A stretch of 64,000 nt of DNA from Alligator mississippiensis (taxonomy: Eukaryota; Chordata; Crocodylia; Alligatoridae): NCBI RefSeq assembly GCF_030867095.1, contig NC_081824.1, positions 302,390,956 through 302,454,955 of the forward strand. The letters are read 5' to 3'. Positions 21,650 to 34,193 of the stretch are shown here, piece by piece. The first letter of the stretch is position 1, and each line of letters starts with the position of its first letter. Both the position numbers and the translations under genes were made by a program. The notes below the pieces were generated by a model. That model saw nothing but the letters and a program-made list of their open reading frames with translations, did no database searches and had not been told where the DNA came from.

Positions 21650-22133
21650 ACTGGCACTTGTTCCTGGCCAGCCCTGGGCTGCTCAGGGAAATCTTTGCAC
21701 AGCCTGGAGCTGGCTAGGACTTGCCCCAGAAGCAGGGCAGTTCCCAACCAGCCTTGAGCTGCGTAGGGAAACAGGGAGCTCCTGTTTCCTGGCACTGCTC
21801 AGCTCCCAGCTCCTGTGGGGAGCCAGGAGATGAGCAGTGCCAGGATAGGGTAGGGCAGAGAGCTACCCTGTCCTGGTGCTGCTCGACTCCCAGCTCCTGG
21901 GGGAAGCCAGGAGCTGAGTAGTGCCAGGACTGGGGGAATTCCTTGTCCCCTGTGGTCCCCCAGTGTTGGGGCTGACCTGGAGCAAATTTGCTCCCTGTCA
22001 GCATCTATACATGCACTACTGTGCAGTAAACTAATTACTGTGCAGTAAATGTGCATACGTGTAGAAGGTGAAGCTTAACTGCACAGTCGAATAGTCTACT
22101 GTGCAGTAAAGCATCTTGTGTACATACACCCAC
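21650..22133. mobile_element. Probable MITE with GC-rich core, related to the GGGC-tip family
   Basis: The right part (21999-22133) carries CTATACATGCACTACTGTGCAGTAAAC and repeated CTGTGCAGTAAA, then TTGTGTACATACACCC. This matches the subterminal sequence of the MITEs at 22295 and 57000-57122. The left part is a GC-rich stretch with inverted CAGGAGCTG/CAGCTCCTG motifs. The left boundary is not clear. Confidence 0.45.
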
Positions 22134-22294
22134 TGATACCTTTATTGTGGGTTTAACTTCTATTCCAGTTCAATCACGTGCCACATTTCTTCATGTCTCC
22201 ACCACCCCCACTTTTGGAGACCAGATAAAAAAGATTTTTATTTCCCTCGACCTCAGACCATTTAATAATCAGAAGTCTGAAATGATTTCACAGT

Positions 22295-22561
22295 GGGCTC
22301 ATCTACACCAGATGATTACTGCATTAACACTTATGGCATTAACCTAATAATACTGCGGAGTAGAGTGTCACAGCCAAAACCGTGCTAATAGCCTACGCAG
22401 TGATATTAGGCTAATACACAGTAAGTGTCACTAAATAACCATGCACTGGTGCTACTGTGCAGTAAATCTAGGTGCTGCACATTTAGTTAATACTTTATTA
22501 AGGAAGTAGTAAACTAAATGTGCAGTATCTAAGGTGCATTAATGAACATGTAGACATGCCC
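22295..22561. mobile_element. MITE, GGGC-tip family, 267 bp, with 3-bp target duplication
   Basis: It starts GGGCTCATCTACAC and ends GTAGACATGCCC, with AGT on each side (22292-22294 and 22562-22564). The interior contains repeated CATTAAC, TACTGTGCAGTAAA and CTAATA motifs in both orientations. A 3-bp duplication and GGG-starting tips are compatible with PIF/Harbinger MITEs, although the usual TWA target is not seen. Non-coding. Confidence 0.75.
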
Positions 22562-22564
22562 AGT

Positions 22565-23170
22565 ATAATCAATGACTTTCCTTTCTGTATTACAGCAATG
22601 GATTTTCAATACTGTTATATTTGATGCCCCAAACAGAATGCGATTGGAATACACATTTTTTTTTTCCTTAGTGTGATTTGTTATACAGAAGAGTAGAAAA
22701 ATGGTTTGTATAGCTTCAGAATATTGCTTGTATTTCTGAAAAAGCAGTAAATACAATTAACTATATAATTTTCTACATCTATTCACAGAATGACTACTAG
22801 ATGTATATGAGTGTGCGGTATAAATACATAAAACTGGGCAAGAGATTAATTGCAAAAAGATTCTCTTGATTTTCTTGTCAATATACAGTAATAATTTGTT
22901 TGGTATCTATCTTTTCTGGGCCATTGATGGCTTAAGTCACTGTAAAATTAAGTTACACTGACAGGTAAACTTTAATGCTTAAAATGAGAAAATCCCATGC
23001 TACTTTAAAAAAAAAAATAGTCTTCTTTAGGAACTTCATCTGGAACCAAAGTGATTTTTCTTCTTTCCAGAGCTCTTTAAAAGGGTTCAGACAATGTTAC
23101 AACTGATTATAAGAAAAATATTTGGAATAGATATGCAAAAGCATTCTATAAAAAACTGGACAATGTTTGT
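22565..23170. other. No recognised element
   Basis: AT-rich spacer between two MITEs. I see nothing in it that I can name. Confidence 0.4.
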
Positions 23171-24123
23171 GAGCACATCTACACATGCAGTTATTGTGAA
23201 GCAATAAAATCCAGAGTTTATTGCTCCTTGGCACACCATTTGAATGTGCACCTGGGACTGCAGCATATTGAGCTAGGTTGGAGCAGTCCTGACTGGCAGG
23301 GTGGCCCAGGGGTCAGCCTGCCAGCCTGGGGCTGCTCCCCCGCAACTCACCGGGCTGCAGAGGGGCTGGCTGGGGCACAAGAGTACTTCAGCATGGGGCT
23401 AGCTGACAAGCAGCCCTGCACTGAAGCACCCTTGTGCCCCAGCCAGCCCCTTAAGGCCACTTACACACACTTGAGCACAGCTGTGTGATATGTGGTGCCA
23501 CAGACATGTCTGCAATGTCACATACTGCACATTCAGCTGTTTCCCACACTGCAAAGGAACAGCATGGGGGTAGGGGAGTTAACCCCTGGATATCCAGGGG
23601 TAAAAAAAACCCACATAAAAAAAAGCAGAGCAGCGTACACAGGGGCAGTGTATGCTGCTCAAAGCCAGAGCCTGGCCAGCTAGAGCCACGCTTTGGCTAC
23701 TAGCCAGGCTCTGAATGGCAGGATTGCTGCTGCGGCAACCCCAGGAAGCCCCCAAGGCCCCAGGTAAGGCTGCTGGGGCCAGCCCCAGCTTCCCCTACCC
23801 CACCTGGGGTAACCTGCCTTGCGCCAGAAGGCGAGTGGCACAGGCATTCCCCAGGGGCAACTAGTGATGGCACAAGGTGTGCTGCTCCTAGTTTTCCCTG
23901 GAGAACCAAATGTCCATGCTCATGTGGACATGGCCTCAGTGTCTACACATGCAGTGCTACAGAGTAAAAAACTCCACAGCAGGCTAACACTTGTATTTAC
24001 AAGTGCTATCCTGCTGCAGAGCTAATTAGTTTACTCCAGCCTAATTGCCCTGCACTTGTTGATGCTGAGACATTTACTGCAGAGCCAATTAGTCAACTCC
24101 ACAGTAAACTTCTGGTGTAGGCC
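23171..24123. mobile_element. MITE of the GGGC-tip family, split by a second MITE
   Basis: The left part (23171-23454) begins GAGCACATCTACACATGCAG. It is the inverted homologue of 36426-36665, with shared TTTATTGCTCCT, CCATTTGAA, GACTGCAGCAT, TTGAGCT and GGCTGGCTGGGGCACAAG. The right part (23936-24123) resembles 35642-35870 (GTCTACACATGCAGTGCTA, GACATTTACTGCAG). A different element, at 23455-23935, separates the parts. The end flanks have decayed. Confidence 0.65.
23455..23935. mobile_element. Nested MITE, 481 bp, sister of 13594-14071
   Basis: It starts GGCCACTTACACACA and ends TGTGGACATGGCC. It is colinear with 13594-14071 over nearly its whole length, including TGTGGTGCCACAGAC, CCTGGATATCCAGGGGT, GCCTGGCCAGCTAGAGCCA, GGCTGCTGGGGCCAG and TTCCCCAGGGGCAACTA. 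It is inserted into the MITE at 23171-24123. Non-coding. Confidence 0.7.
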
Positions 24124-26981
24124 AGAAGTAAACTAACCCTTGTTTATCAACATAATGATAATTTAGACCATCTATGAACGTTATATCTTTCTGCATCTTT
24201 TACAAGTGTCCTATATAGATTTGTTTATAATTTATAGATAGCATTTCATTTTTATCCCATTGAAAACATAGCTTTTATTTTTATTTAGTCTTACTATCTT
24301 AAATTGGCATTGTACTTAAATCTTTATGTATATATTTATTTCCTGAAATGTACTGAAGTAATAGAAGTAATCGTTTCAGTTATAGAAGTAATATATTGAC
24401 ACTGAGTTATCTAGATAAGTCATGTTATCTTAATTACCTCTGTAGTGAAAACTAGTCTTTTTCACCCAGAATTTTAGAAAATTTACCCAATGCTCTGCTA
24501 GGAGAAAGCAGTGCTGTGGGTTGCTTCTCTTTATGTACAAAATTAATTTAGTGTTGATGGAAGATTCTAGGCAGATAGAACTGGAGAGTGCAATCTAGTA
24601 GTTTTTCATTTATTCCATTCATATATTTATGAAATGTTATAAATGCAGAAAGAGAATTAACAGCATTATCCAAGGTACAATATTTTCTGTTGTTTTTACA
24701 CATTTAAATTATATGGGGTTTTTTAAGTTCATACACTAGGAGTCCAGTTGAGCACTCTATTGACAAATCTTTTCTTGGAAATTTGCTAGAAATGTATTAC
24801 TATTTTAAAAAAACATTTTCCACATAAACATGTGTTTTTTCTATAGTTAGGTAACATGCATCTTCGTGAGTCTCTAAAACAACAACATCTGCAAGTAAAA
24901 CTTCTTCAAACCTAATTTGTTTAAAGGGGTTACATGAATTCAAGTTTTATGATGGAATGGATAGATTTTTCTCTCCAGCTCCTTTGCTTTTTAAAATCTG
25001 TTAATTTATTAGTAGTGCAGTATTAAGGATGTTTTAATCATGTACAGAACTAGGCATATATAATCCTTCTAAAGGTTTTTCAGATGAATAATTCAGAAGC
25101 AGCCTTATATTGCTTTGCATTTTTTTCCACTTTTTAAGGTAATGGCTGAAAATCTCTATCTTACATAAAGGTTGAGTGTTCTCCATCCATGCCTCAATGC
25201 AGTTCAAGACTCCCTTTGAGCAGTCAGTAAGATGGAGCTTATTTCAAATGGAATAAAACATGATGCTTAGAATAGATGCTTAGATTTTCAGACTATTGCT
25301 GCAGGGCATGCAGCTTTTTTTCTGTTGTAATTAAAAGTAGTTAGAATGTCTCCTCCTATATTTTAGAAGGCTTTATTTCAGAGATTTATCAAAATGGGGT
25401 GGCACACCATCAATTATGAAGCGTGGGAGTCTAAATGAATATGGATGGGGTCATGCCCAAAACATGCTAGTTTGTACATTGTATATGAATATCTAAAAGA
25501 TGAAAAGAATAATTAAGAAATGACACAAATCCTATAAAAGACTGAACCAACATCTGGTTATTTCTTTCACAAAGTTGCTAGTTTGAGGATATGGATTCTA
25601 TTGTGGTGCTCAAGTAAGTCCACTCTGTAGCTTTGCCATTGACATTAGCAAGAACTGGATAAAGCTGTAAGAGAACTTAAATGGAAATTTGCCAGTGATG
25701 ATTACTAGTAAGAACAGGAATCTTTTCTGCCAGTCATTTTCTGAGACTGACTTGGTCAATACAACCAAACTCTCTTATCACCTTTAACATGAATAAACAA
25801 TTTTCTCTCTCTCTCGTTATCTCTGTGTCTTTGATGGCAAACCAGCCAAATTTCAGTTAAGAGTTGGAATTTAAAAGAGAAATTAAAGAGGAAAACTGGA
25901 GCTTGCTAGTTTGGGAAAATTTCTATTGTTAATTTTTTTCCTTCTACGTTTTGAAGTCTGTAGGCATAGTTTGTATTTTATTTCAATGTTTATGGCATTT
26001 GTTTTTGCAAGTGTATAGAACTGTACTCAATAATGCAGAAGCTAAACATGAACATTATATTCTTCTAACAATTTCCCTCATCCAAAGGAGAAACCTACAT
26101 TTTATCCCTTTGTGAGAAAAAATTCAACACAGTGCTTCCGTGGAGCTGTGCATCCAGACTGAAAGCTGAAACTATGGCAGAAAATTTTGGGACATGGCTT
26201 CCCTAGAAATGAGAAGTATTTTCCAGAGTTCCCCGGCTATGACCTAATTGTTGCAGGAAGGACTTGCTTTATAAATCCTTTAAATGCTAAACAGATGGTA
26301 GGGTAGGGTATTGGTTAAAGATAAGCCTTTCACTTCTAGATGGCTTGGTCTGAATTTACTTCAGGACAGCATGAATAAAACGTGTGATTAGCTAATGGCC
26401 GTTTGGAAATCTAAATTAAATGAGCAGAAAGTGCCCATCTAATGATATGCTCCTACTACACAAAGTATTTAATGCAAGCCCCATTGACTCTGCCTGCTTA
26501 AAGAAAAGAATGTGCTTCAATGCTCTGCTGGATTAGGATGGTCATGGTGGATAAGTGTCTTCATCACAAAAATGACCAGTACAACTGCATCCTTGTCAGC
26601 AGCATAAGAAGGGACACTGACAATTTGAAAGGGCTTGAAAACTAGAATGTTCTGCCCTTCCTACAGGTAATTTATGAAAGCATCCTGAAGGCACACTGGT
26701 AGTGTGGAGCAGTTTGCACTGATGCTGCTTAAATTGTATCTGTCCTGCTCATAAAGAGGAGAACCAGTACTAAACTTATTTCAGAATTAAAAATATTGCT
26801 GGCACCAATGGAAGCTTTGGTTCTTTTTCATAGTTGATTGTTCTTCAGGTTGTCTTTTTGTACTGAAGAGAACTGTAATAAAAGTATAACGCAGGCATCC
26901 AGAGAGGAGTAGCTTACAGGATTACTTGCAAAGAATTGCCTTGTCTCATTAGAGGCTTGATCCTATGAGGTGCAGAATACC
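24124..26981. other. Intergenic stretch of about 2.9 kb without a recognised gene or repeat
   Basis: AT-rich sequence with few transposon signatures, unlike most of the window, and no open frame that resembles a known protein. It is a candidate interval for conserved non-coding sequence, but that needs cross-species comparison. Confidence 0.45.
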
Positions 26982-26989
26982 TCCTAAGA

Positions 26990-27175
26990 CAGGGGTGGGC
27001 AATTATTTTGGGCAGAGGGCCACTTACTGAGTTTCAGCAAGCTATCGAGGGCCGCACGACAGGCAGCCCAAGGCAGATTAATATTAATTTTCTAAATTTG
27101 TAGGGGCCCCACAAGCCAGATAGAATAGCCTGGTGGGCTGCATCCAACCCCTGGGCCGCATTTTGCCCACCCCTG
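26990..27175. mobile_element. hAT MITE, 186 bp, perfect 8-bp target duplication
   Basis: It starts CAGGGGTGGGCAATTATTTT and ends ATTTTGCCCACCCCTG. The flanks are an exact TCCTAAGA duplication at 26982-26989 and 27176-27183. The body GGGCAGAGGGCCACTTACTG ... CGAGGGCCGCACGACAGG recurs at 59437-59622 with the same length. No protein is encoded. Confidence 0.92.
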
Positions 27176-27183
27176 TCCTAAGA

Positions 27184-28399
27184 GGTAGCTGAATGCTTAC
27201 TGGAGCCCATGTAGTCAGAAGAGGAGCAGAAAACTTGTAAGAACAGGCTTTTCTTGAGGATTCCCAGTCATTCATGAGTTCTTATGCATCAGCATAACAT
27301 GAGACTAGGTTATTTCACAGCATATCTGGCTGCCTTTTACAACCAAAACCAGGATGTAGTGATCTGAGTAACAGTGATTTGAGTAACACCCCTGGTCACA
27401 AGGCAATAAAAATAACCAATGCTTAACCTCTCTTCAGTAGCTCAGATGAAGTGAGTTGGTGGTCTTAAATACAATTCTGGTATATAGCATTGTGTTCCCT
27501 ACCATCTCTTGCTGTTTTTCCTTGTCTTTAACTCTTCCCCATACTAGCCTTTAATAGATGTTTCATTGAAGCAGTGAGCCTTTACTTCTGATAGAAATTT
27601 AAAAACGTTTCGTCCTACTGCTTCAATACTACCAAATCTACTGTAGCACTTTTATAGTTGGCTTACCAGAGATTGGCTGTGGCACATGCCGAAAATATCA
27701 GGTACTAAGTACAATCAGGGCTCCTTGTACTTTGCTACATCATGATCATAAAATTTTAATTCCTGGATAATTGTGGCCTACAATCTAAGCTTCTATTATG
27801 AATAAAAAGTGTGCAAATGTTCCAACTGCTCCTCAATTATATTTACTCAAAGACAGGGTTTTCCCCCACAGTCAACAGGGGGGGGAAGCCCCTCATCATA
27901 CATTCATATACAAGGAAACCTTATTAAATACATTGTTTATCATTAAATTGCTGCCAAAAGCAGTATGTGGTCAGTAATGGAAACAAACTATAAAGTTGAT
28001 GAAATGCAGCCAACACTAGACATGATTATAAACTTCATGGCCCATATTGAGCAAACATGCTGATGGGTACCTACCTCAAGCATAACCTATCTAGATAAGA
28101 TATATGGTAGTGCCCATTGAGCTCAATCCTTCCCAGCACCAAATCTTTTTCAAGTCATGGTGAACCACTACATTGCATAAATTTTTACTTCAGCATCACT
28201 CCCATAGCTGAGATGTACCACTTCTTTCCCATTTCCAAATATTTCTGTTTCATCATCAACCTTAAACATCTGGCAAACATCACCAAATTGGGCCCCAAAC
28301 AGTTCACCCAGAATTCCTCCGTTGGCCCCTCAGCCTGTAGCATATGATTAGTGAGGGCCCACCCTCCATGAGGTGGAGCCGGACCAGGCTGCCCTATGC
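27184..28399. other. Intergenic stretch without a recognised gene
   Basis: No feature that I can support. Confidence 0.4.
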
Positions 28400-28682
28400 C
28401 TAGGGTGACCATACATCCCAGTTTGCCTGGGACAATCCTGGATTTCAAAGGCTAGTCCCAGCTGGTTAATGAAAATTAAATGAGCATCCCAAAATTGCAG
28501 GGGTGCAGGGTGCAGTCTGACAGGGAAGCAGAGTGGCATGGTGCACCAAACAGCTCTACCTCCCTGCTGGACTGTGCCTGCACTCCTGCCCACCAGTCTG
28601 TCACTGCCTGCAGTAGCACTGCTAACTTGGGAGTGTGTGGGGAGTGTCCCAGATGTCCCGGATTTCCTTATGGTCCCCCCAG
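28400..28682. mobile_element. hAT-type MITE (CTAGGGTGACCATA tips)
   Basis: The left tip CTAGGGTGACCATACATCCC and the right tip CCGGATTTCCTTATGGTCCC form inverted repeats. Inner CTGGGACAATCCTGGATTT and GTGTCCCAGATGTCCCGGAT are also repeated. The flanking duplication is not clear. Non-coding. Confidence 0.7.
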
Positions 28683-28965
28683 TCTCAGAAGACACAAGGC
28701 ACCCATGTTTATGCCTCATCTGAATATAATTTTTGGAGGATCCCAGAACTCATGACAAGAACACCTAGTTCCAGGCATGAGTTGGGGGCTAATTAGCATG
28801 TGGATCCTTTGTTGGGGGGGTATCTGAAGTACACACATATACTAAGCAGTGCTGAGCTGTGGGGTCACCATGGCTTGAAACACTGTTGACTCTGCTGGGG
28901 ACCAGCCCAATGAATTATATGGTAAATCATGAGCCTTTTGGCTTCAGACTATCATGCATAGTTTG
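28683..28965. other. No recognised element
   Basis: A short spacer; nothing seen. Confidence 0.4.
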
Positions 28966-29740
28966 TATTGTTGGCTACAAATATCCAACTCGGGATCCTT
29001 AAAATTCTAGTTTATTAGGCAGATTGAAATGCTGTAATCATAAACCTTGGGGCTGATCCCCACGCACACACACATGCACACACATACACACACACAGTAG
29101 CAGGCTACAGAATCAGGTATACCTATCCTACAGGCGCTGGAGTCTGTCATTGAGGCTTCTTTCAGCGTGGTGTTATCTTCCAGAAGGGGGTCGCTGGCTG
29201 GTCCTTCTGGCTGGACAGGTCTGGTCAAGTTGGAGATCAAGAGGGCGCCACTGGGGGTCACTTTTCACTGCCTTTTATCTGTCCCTGGCAGACTTTGGTG
29301 ACTCCCCAGTTTTCAGGTTTGCCCAATCTAGGGGTCATTGACCCTCATGGGACTTCCCCTCCCCTCGGTGGCTACTGGACAGCATCTGTCAGCCCCAGGG
29401 GTCGTCTGCATGTACATGCAGGTTTGGGAGTCCGTTGATGAATTTAGAATAGTGCTCTGGAAGCGGTCGATCTGGAGATATTCAGCCCAAAAGTTGGTCT
29501 GTGGTGTTGATTAACTCAGGCCTGGGCTTCCAGCCCTTGATCAGTGACCTTTAGAGATTTCCCGGTTGTTACATTGTCTTCTATTGAGTTCTTCCCTTGG
29601 CTGATCTGCGGCTTCGCAGGTGTTAATTTCTGTGTGCTACCTTGTTACACATTCAATCACTGATTCACTTGCTCTTTCAGGGGCCAGCCTGATACAGAGA
29701 AGGACAGTTTGATTCCTGCCCTTCTTAACATTGTTACAAT
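28966..29740 (-). mobile_element. Probable solo LTR, about 770 bp
   Basis: Read on the minus strand it has a TATA-like GATAAAAGGCAG and, further on, AATAAACTAG in the position of an LTR polyadenylation signal. The ends are near TGTTGGC and TTAACA on the plus strand. Flanking TTGTAT and TTGTTA may be a decayed 6-bp duplication. A CA microsatellite lies inside at 29058-29096. No internal region is seen. Old; the edges are approximate to about 15 bp. Confidence 0.5.
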
Positions 29741-32700
29741 GTATAACTTACTAAAACACATTTAGTTGAAAGGTGAGGAGTATAAAATGTAAGCTACAAA
29801 TGCCATGGCACACAAATAGATAAAAATACCAAAATACAAGGGGAGATACAAAATGCACACATACAAATTTTAAAACACAATTCCTTATCTTAAAGTGAAA
29901 GAGAGAGGAAGGAAGAAAAGGTAGAAAAAGAGAAACATATACAAAGAGGGGAGAGCAAATGCAGGCAAGAGGAAAAGGGGGCTTTCTGCTACAGTATGAT
30001 ATGTCAGTAGGCACCAAAGTGCTCCTAAAAGGTGTGTTTATGGAGTACTTGTGTTAAAACTTGCCACATTAAAAAAATAGGGTAAAATGCAACAATTCTG
30101 GGTGAACTAAGTCTATGGGTATTATATGCAAATTACAACAGGTATGTTTATTTCAAGGTCAGTGTTTTCAAATTTGTTCCTCGCATCTGTGTGCTCAGGG
30201 TGAGCAGGGTCTGACAGTAAGGAGAGGGAGAATGGACTGCAGGAGGATGATGTTGGGGGGAGGCAGATGGCAAGGGGGCTACTTGACTCCCCAGATTTAT
30301 TTTACCTGCTGTAGCAGTAGGAGGGGACAAATTCAAGTCAAACCTCCAATAATTAGATTCTATGTCTAGAAAATTATAACAAATTTACAAATTTTCCATC
30401 TATAGAATCTAATTGTTGGGTGGTCATCTTATAATCAGGGTTGTCTTACATTTGAGTAAATACAATAAGTAGACTAAGGGATAACAGTATCCAGTGCCTA
30501 CAGGTTAGAGTCAACACAGTTCAGACTAAAAATGAGATACATTTTTAAACAGTTTATATAGTCTGCTATTGGAACAGCTTACAAACGTGATAAATTATCC
30601 GTCATTTGAATATTTAAAATCATAACTGAATTTATTTTTTTAAAGATATGGCCATAAACAAAAGACAGTTGGCTAGATGGAGAAATCACTGAGTGGTAGC
30701 TATAGCCTCTGTTATGGGTGAGCACAGACCAGATGTTCATAACAATTCTCATCTTGCCTTACAGGGATGAATGTGTGTGTAATGCTGACCCCCCCCCCCC
30801 CCCCCAGAGGTGTTCTGGGGACCAAGGAAAGTTCAAAGAAACTGTTCCACCCAGATCAAATACTCAATAGAATAAGCTTTAGTAAATGTTAATAGCAGTG
30901 TTAATATTGAAATACAAATTGTATATGAATGATAAAACAGCATAGGTGAGGCATCTTCAAACCACTGATTAAAATGATCAAATATTAATTAACAACAGAA
31001 TTTTTTATATCTGAACTAGGGGGAGATTAACCTCAAATGTACTAAGTCCTAAAGTCTTGAAGGCCTCTAGAAGGTGGTTAGCCAGCCTGTTATGGAAAAG
31101 TATGTCTTACCCACGTTTGAAAAATAAGTTTCAAAGAAGTGTTGATCTTAGTTGTTCTGCAGATGGATCATTCAGCAGGAAGTGGAGTTCTCTGCAGATT
31201 CCAAGCTGACGACCTGACCTAAACTGCTAAATAAACTTAGAAAATATAGAAATGTGCTTAATAGATTATTTCATCTCTAATGTTGATGTGAACTCTGTCT
31301 AATGTGGTTATCAAGTCTCCTTTGCTTGTTGTCAAGCAGAAGTGCATATTTGTAATCACTGACATAAGGTGTGCCTGCCCTAAACCAGATCTAACTGGTA
31401 TAAAACCACTCAAACTCTAAATGACCCTGAGCCAACTTCTCTCAACCTGGCTTTCTCTTGCCTTCTGAACTTTTCACGCCTACAACATTTTCTCACCTGC
31501 TCATTTCCTTTATCTCTTTCACAAATTCTGATAACCAGAAACAAGCAAATGCTATAATATACCACCATTAAGTAGGGCCAACTGCAGCCTGTAGTAACCT
31601 GCACGGAGATGTCTGTCTGTGTCTCTGGACAGCTTGAAGCAGGAGCTGACAGATGTGAACAAACCTAGTCATCTCAATGACTTGTCATTTTCTAAATGTA
31701 AAAGTGCAAATGTTGTCAAGCTTTAACTATTTCATTGGTAGTATCTGAACAGCAGCTAATGTGCTTCTTCCCAGGTGACAAAAGCTTCAACTGCCCCCTT
31801 CTCCAGCTACTTTATCCACCTGGCATTTCCAACACAAAACTCTGCAGCACACTGAAAATTAAATATTTAGGGTACTTATGAAATAATTTGAACTGAATAA
31901 AGAAAACCAGAGATGTTTTAGCACCTGTATTATTCATTGGCACATTTAATTCAATAAAAGTTTCCCATCACAATTTTTCCAAAACAGCTGGAGGCAGCTG
32001 CACTGGGGTCCTTGCGGTCTTTCAGTAAGGAGGAGGTCAAGCTTGATTATAAGGTATACCTGAGGAGCTGGAGTACATGAAGATCACATGGCAACCGTGC
32101 TGCCAGACTGGTGAAGACTTCCTGCCACGAGAGCTTATTTTTAAAAATAAGGTTCTTATAGGGGCCAGAGTCTTTAATAGTACACAAGCCCTGGGAATTA
32201 CCTGAAACTAGACCTGTGCTCTATGTTAAATAGCAATTCTTGATTTGGTAGCCAGTTCATCAGGATTCTGTATTTAAATTGAAGGAGCTGGTAGAGTAGT
32301 TGCTGTTTTATAATTAGCTCTGGCTTTTGTGTATGTTTGTTGGGGGGCAACTAATTTAGACATGCCCCCGGAGTGGACAGTGTGCGACTGTAATTTAGAC
32401 TATGTCTTCAAGGGTACTGAAATTATAGTTTCTCTAGGGAAATCCTGTTTTTGCTTTGTCATTTTTGCCCCAATCCCAATCCAGCAAATCATGACTATAT
32501 TGTAGTTCAAGCACCTGCTGTGCTTATGGCAAATCACATACTGCAGTGCTGTGCTGGTTTGGAGTGAGAATGCTAAGCACCTTAAATGATCAACCCCAGG
32601 TTGAGAGTCTCCTCCCATTCTGAGTAGCAGCTCTTGCTCAGGATCAAAACCCCTTAGCTTTCATATGTTAGGGTATCAGCTCCTACCTAGAATAACCATA

Positions 32701-33433
32701 TCTACTACATCCCTACACACAGCGTTTTTTAATGGAACAGTCAGAGTGCAAATTCTGCACAACTGAGGGGCAGGCAGTACTATTTAACAAACTTAGGAGA
32801 TTCATCCACACTGGGTTTTTTTTTCCTTTGAGGAAAGGTTGTTTATAGTACTTAGGTATTATCCCCAGTACTGCTTTTATGCCAGGAACACTGGTATCTA
32901 ACAGCTCTTCCATATTGTATCGTTATGCACAGAAAACTTCTAGCAGAAGACTGGTCTCCCCTAAGTAGTCCTTCATCAGATGTGTAGTAGGGCAGCCCTG
33001 CGCCTGGGGCAGCTGCAATGCTCACGGCAGCGCCAGCTGTGGTGATGATAGTAGCTGCAGTGAGTTTAGCCACTACTGCAGCTGCAGCTATTTTTGAGCC
33101 TGCCCACAAAAGCAGGACTCAAAACTATTATGTTTCTGCCTTCAATTATTGTATCAAAAATTACATAGCGATCATCCTATATAACAGGCCATTTCCTCCT
33201 GAACCCAGCTCTGAAGCACTTTCTTGGGGTCAATTCCCAGTTACAGGAACACATCAGATTAGGTGCCAGTTTGGGCAAGCACTTCAGTGTAGTCCAGATA
33301 TTCAAACTTATTTGGGACAGTAACAATCATGAAGCTAGAAACCATAAATTCACAGCTGGGAAAACAGAAAGTTCTCTTGTTAAATGAATTGGGATATCCA
33401 CCCTACACAAAAGATCAGGCAGCTATTTTAAGG
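29741..33433. other. Intergenic stretch of about 3.7 kb without a recognised gene
   Basis: AT-rich, largely unique-looking sequence. It contains a 17-base C run at 30789-30805 and a GCAGCT-rich patch near 33000-33095. No exon or transposon end is recognised. Confidence 0.4.
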
Positions 33434-33887
33434 AACCATAAATTTAGGGCTGGAAGGGACCTCCAGGGATTTTCTAGTCTAACCCTCTGCTCAAGGCAGG
33501 ATCATCCATATCCAAACCCTCCCATACAAGTCCATGTCTGACCCATTTTTTAAACTATACAGTCAATCATGTTGCAAAATTTAGTGACATGTATCCCAAA
33601 GACACAAAAAGCACCCTAACCTGCCACAGGTAAAGCAAGAGTCAGTGTCCCGCTGTTGCAACGATTCTTAAAACGCACTCAAGAGACCCCAGGAAGAGTG
33701 TCATACCTCTCACTACATAGGAAAGCAGAAACCCCCGCAGTCAGTACCAATCTGCCCATGGGGTAATGTTCTTCCTGATCCCAAATATGGTGATTGTGAT
33801 CAGTCTGATGCTGAGCAGAGGGACAAGATCCTCTAACCAGGAACATCCAGGTTTTAGTCCCAGCAGGAGCAATGAATCACATGAGAG
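33434..33887 (-). mobile_element. CR1 LINE 3' end, inverted
   Basis: The plus strand reads GGGCTGGAAGGGACCTCCAG, TTTCTAGTCTAACCCTCTGC and TCAAGGCAGGATCATCC, the reverse complement of the CR1 3' end. It continues with TGTTCTTCCTGATCCCAAAT and GTGATCAGTCTGATGCTGAG, as in some CR1 subfamilies with longer 3' regions. The left edge is the element's 3' terminus. The hAT at 33888 abuts or interrupts it. Confidence 0.75.
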
Positions 33888-34185
33888 CAGGGGCTTTCAA
33901 CCTTTCAAAATAAGCATACCCCTGGTGGCCAAACAAGGAGGAAGGGGTGGCACGCGACCAAACGCAGAGTGGCAGCGTCTGCTGCCACACGTAAGCTTCC
34001 CCGCTCCTGCATCTGGCCGGCTGGGCAGTGCCTGTGCAGCCCACAGAGGGGCACCGCAGCCCTCACCCTGCTTTGGCCCTGCTCCTGGGAGATGGCAGCG
34101 TAGGGTGGTGGATGGCAGTGCTCCATCCATGCCCTCCCATGCGTATCACCTAGGGCCTTCCCAAGTACCCCCGGGGCAACCCCTG
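33888..34185. mobile_element. hAT MITE, 298 bp
   Basis: It starts CAGGGGCTTTCAACCTTTC and ends GGGGCAACCCCTG, with inverted tips of the CAGGGGTT type. Flanks CATGAGAG (33880-33887) and CAAAAGAG (34186-34193) match at six of eight positions, as expected of an aged hAT duplication. The core is GC-rich. Confidence 0.7.
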
Positions 34186-34193
34186 CAAAAGAG

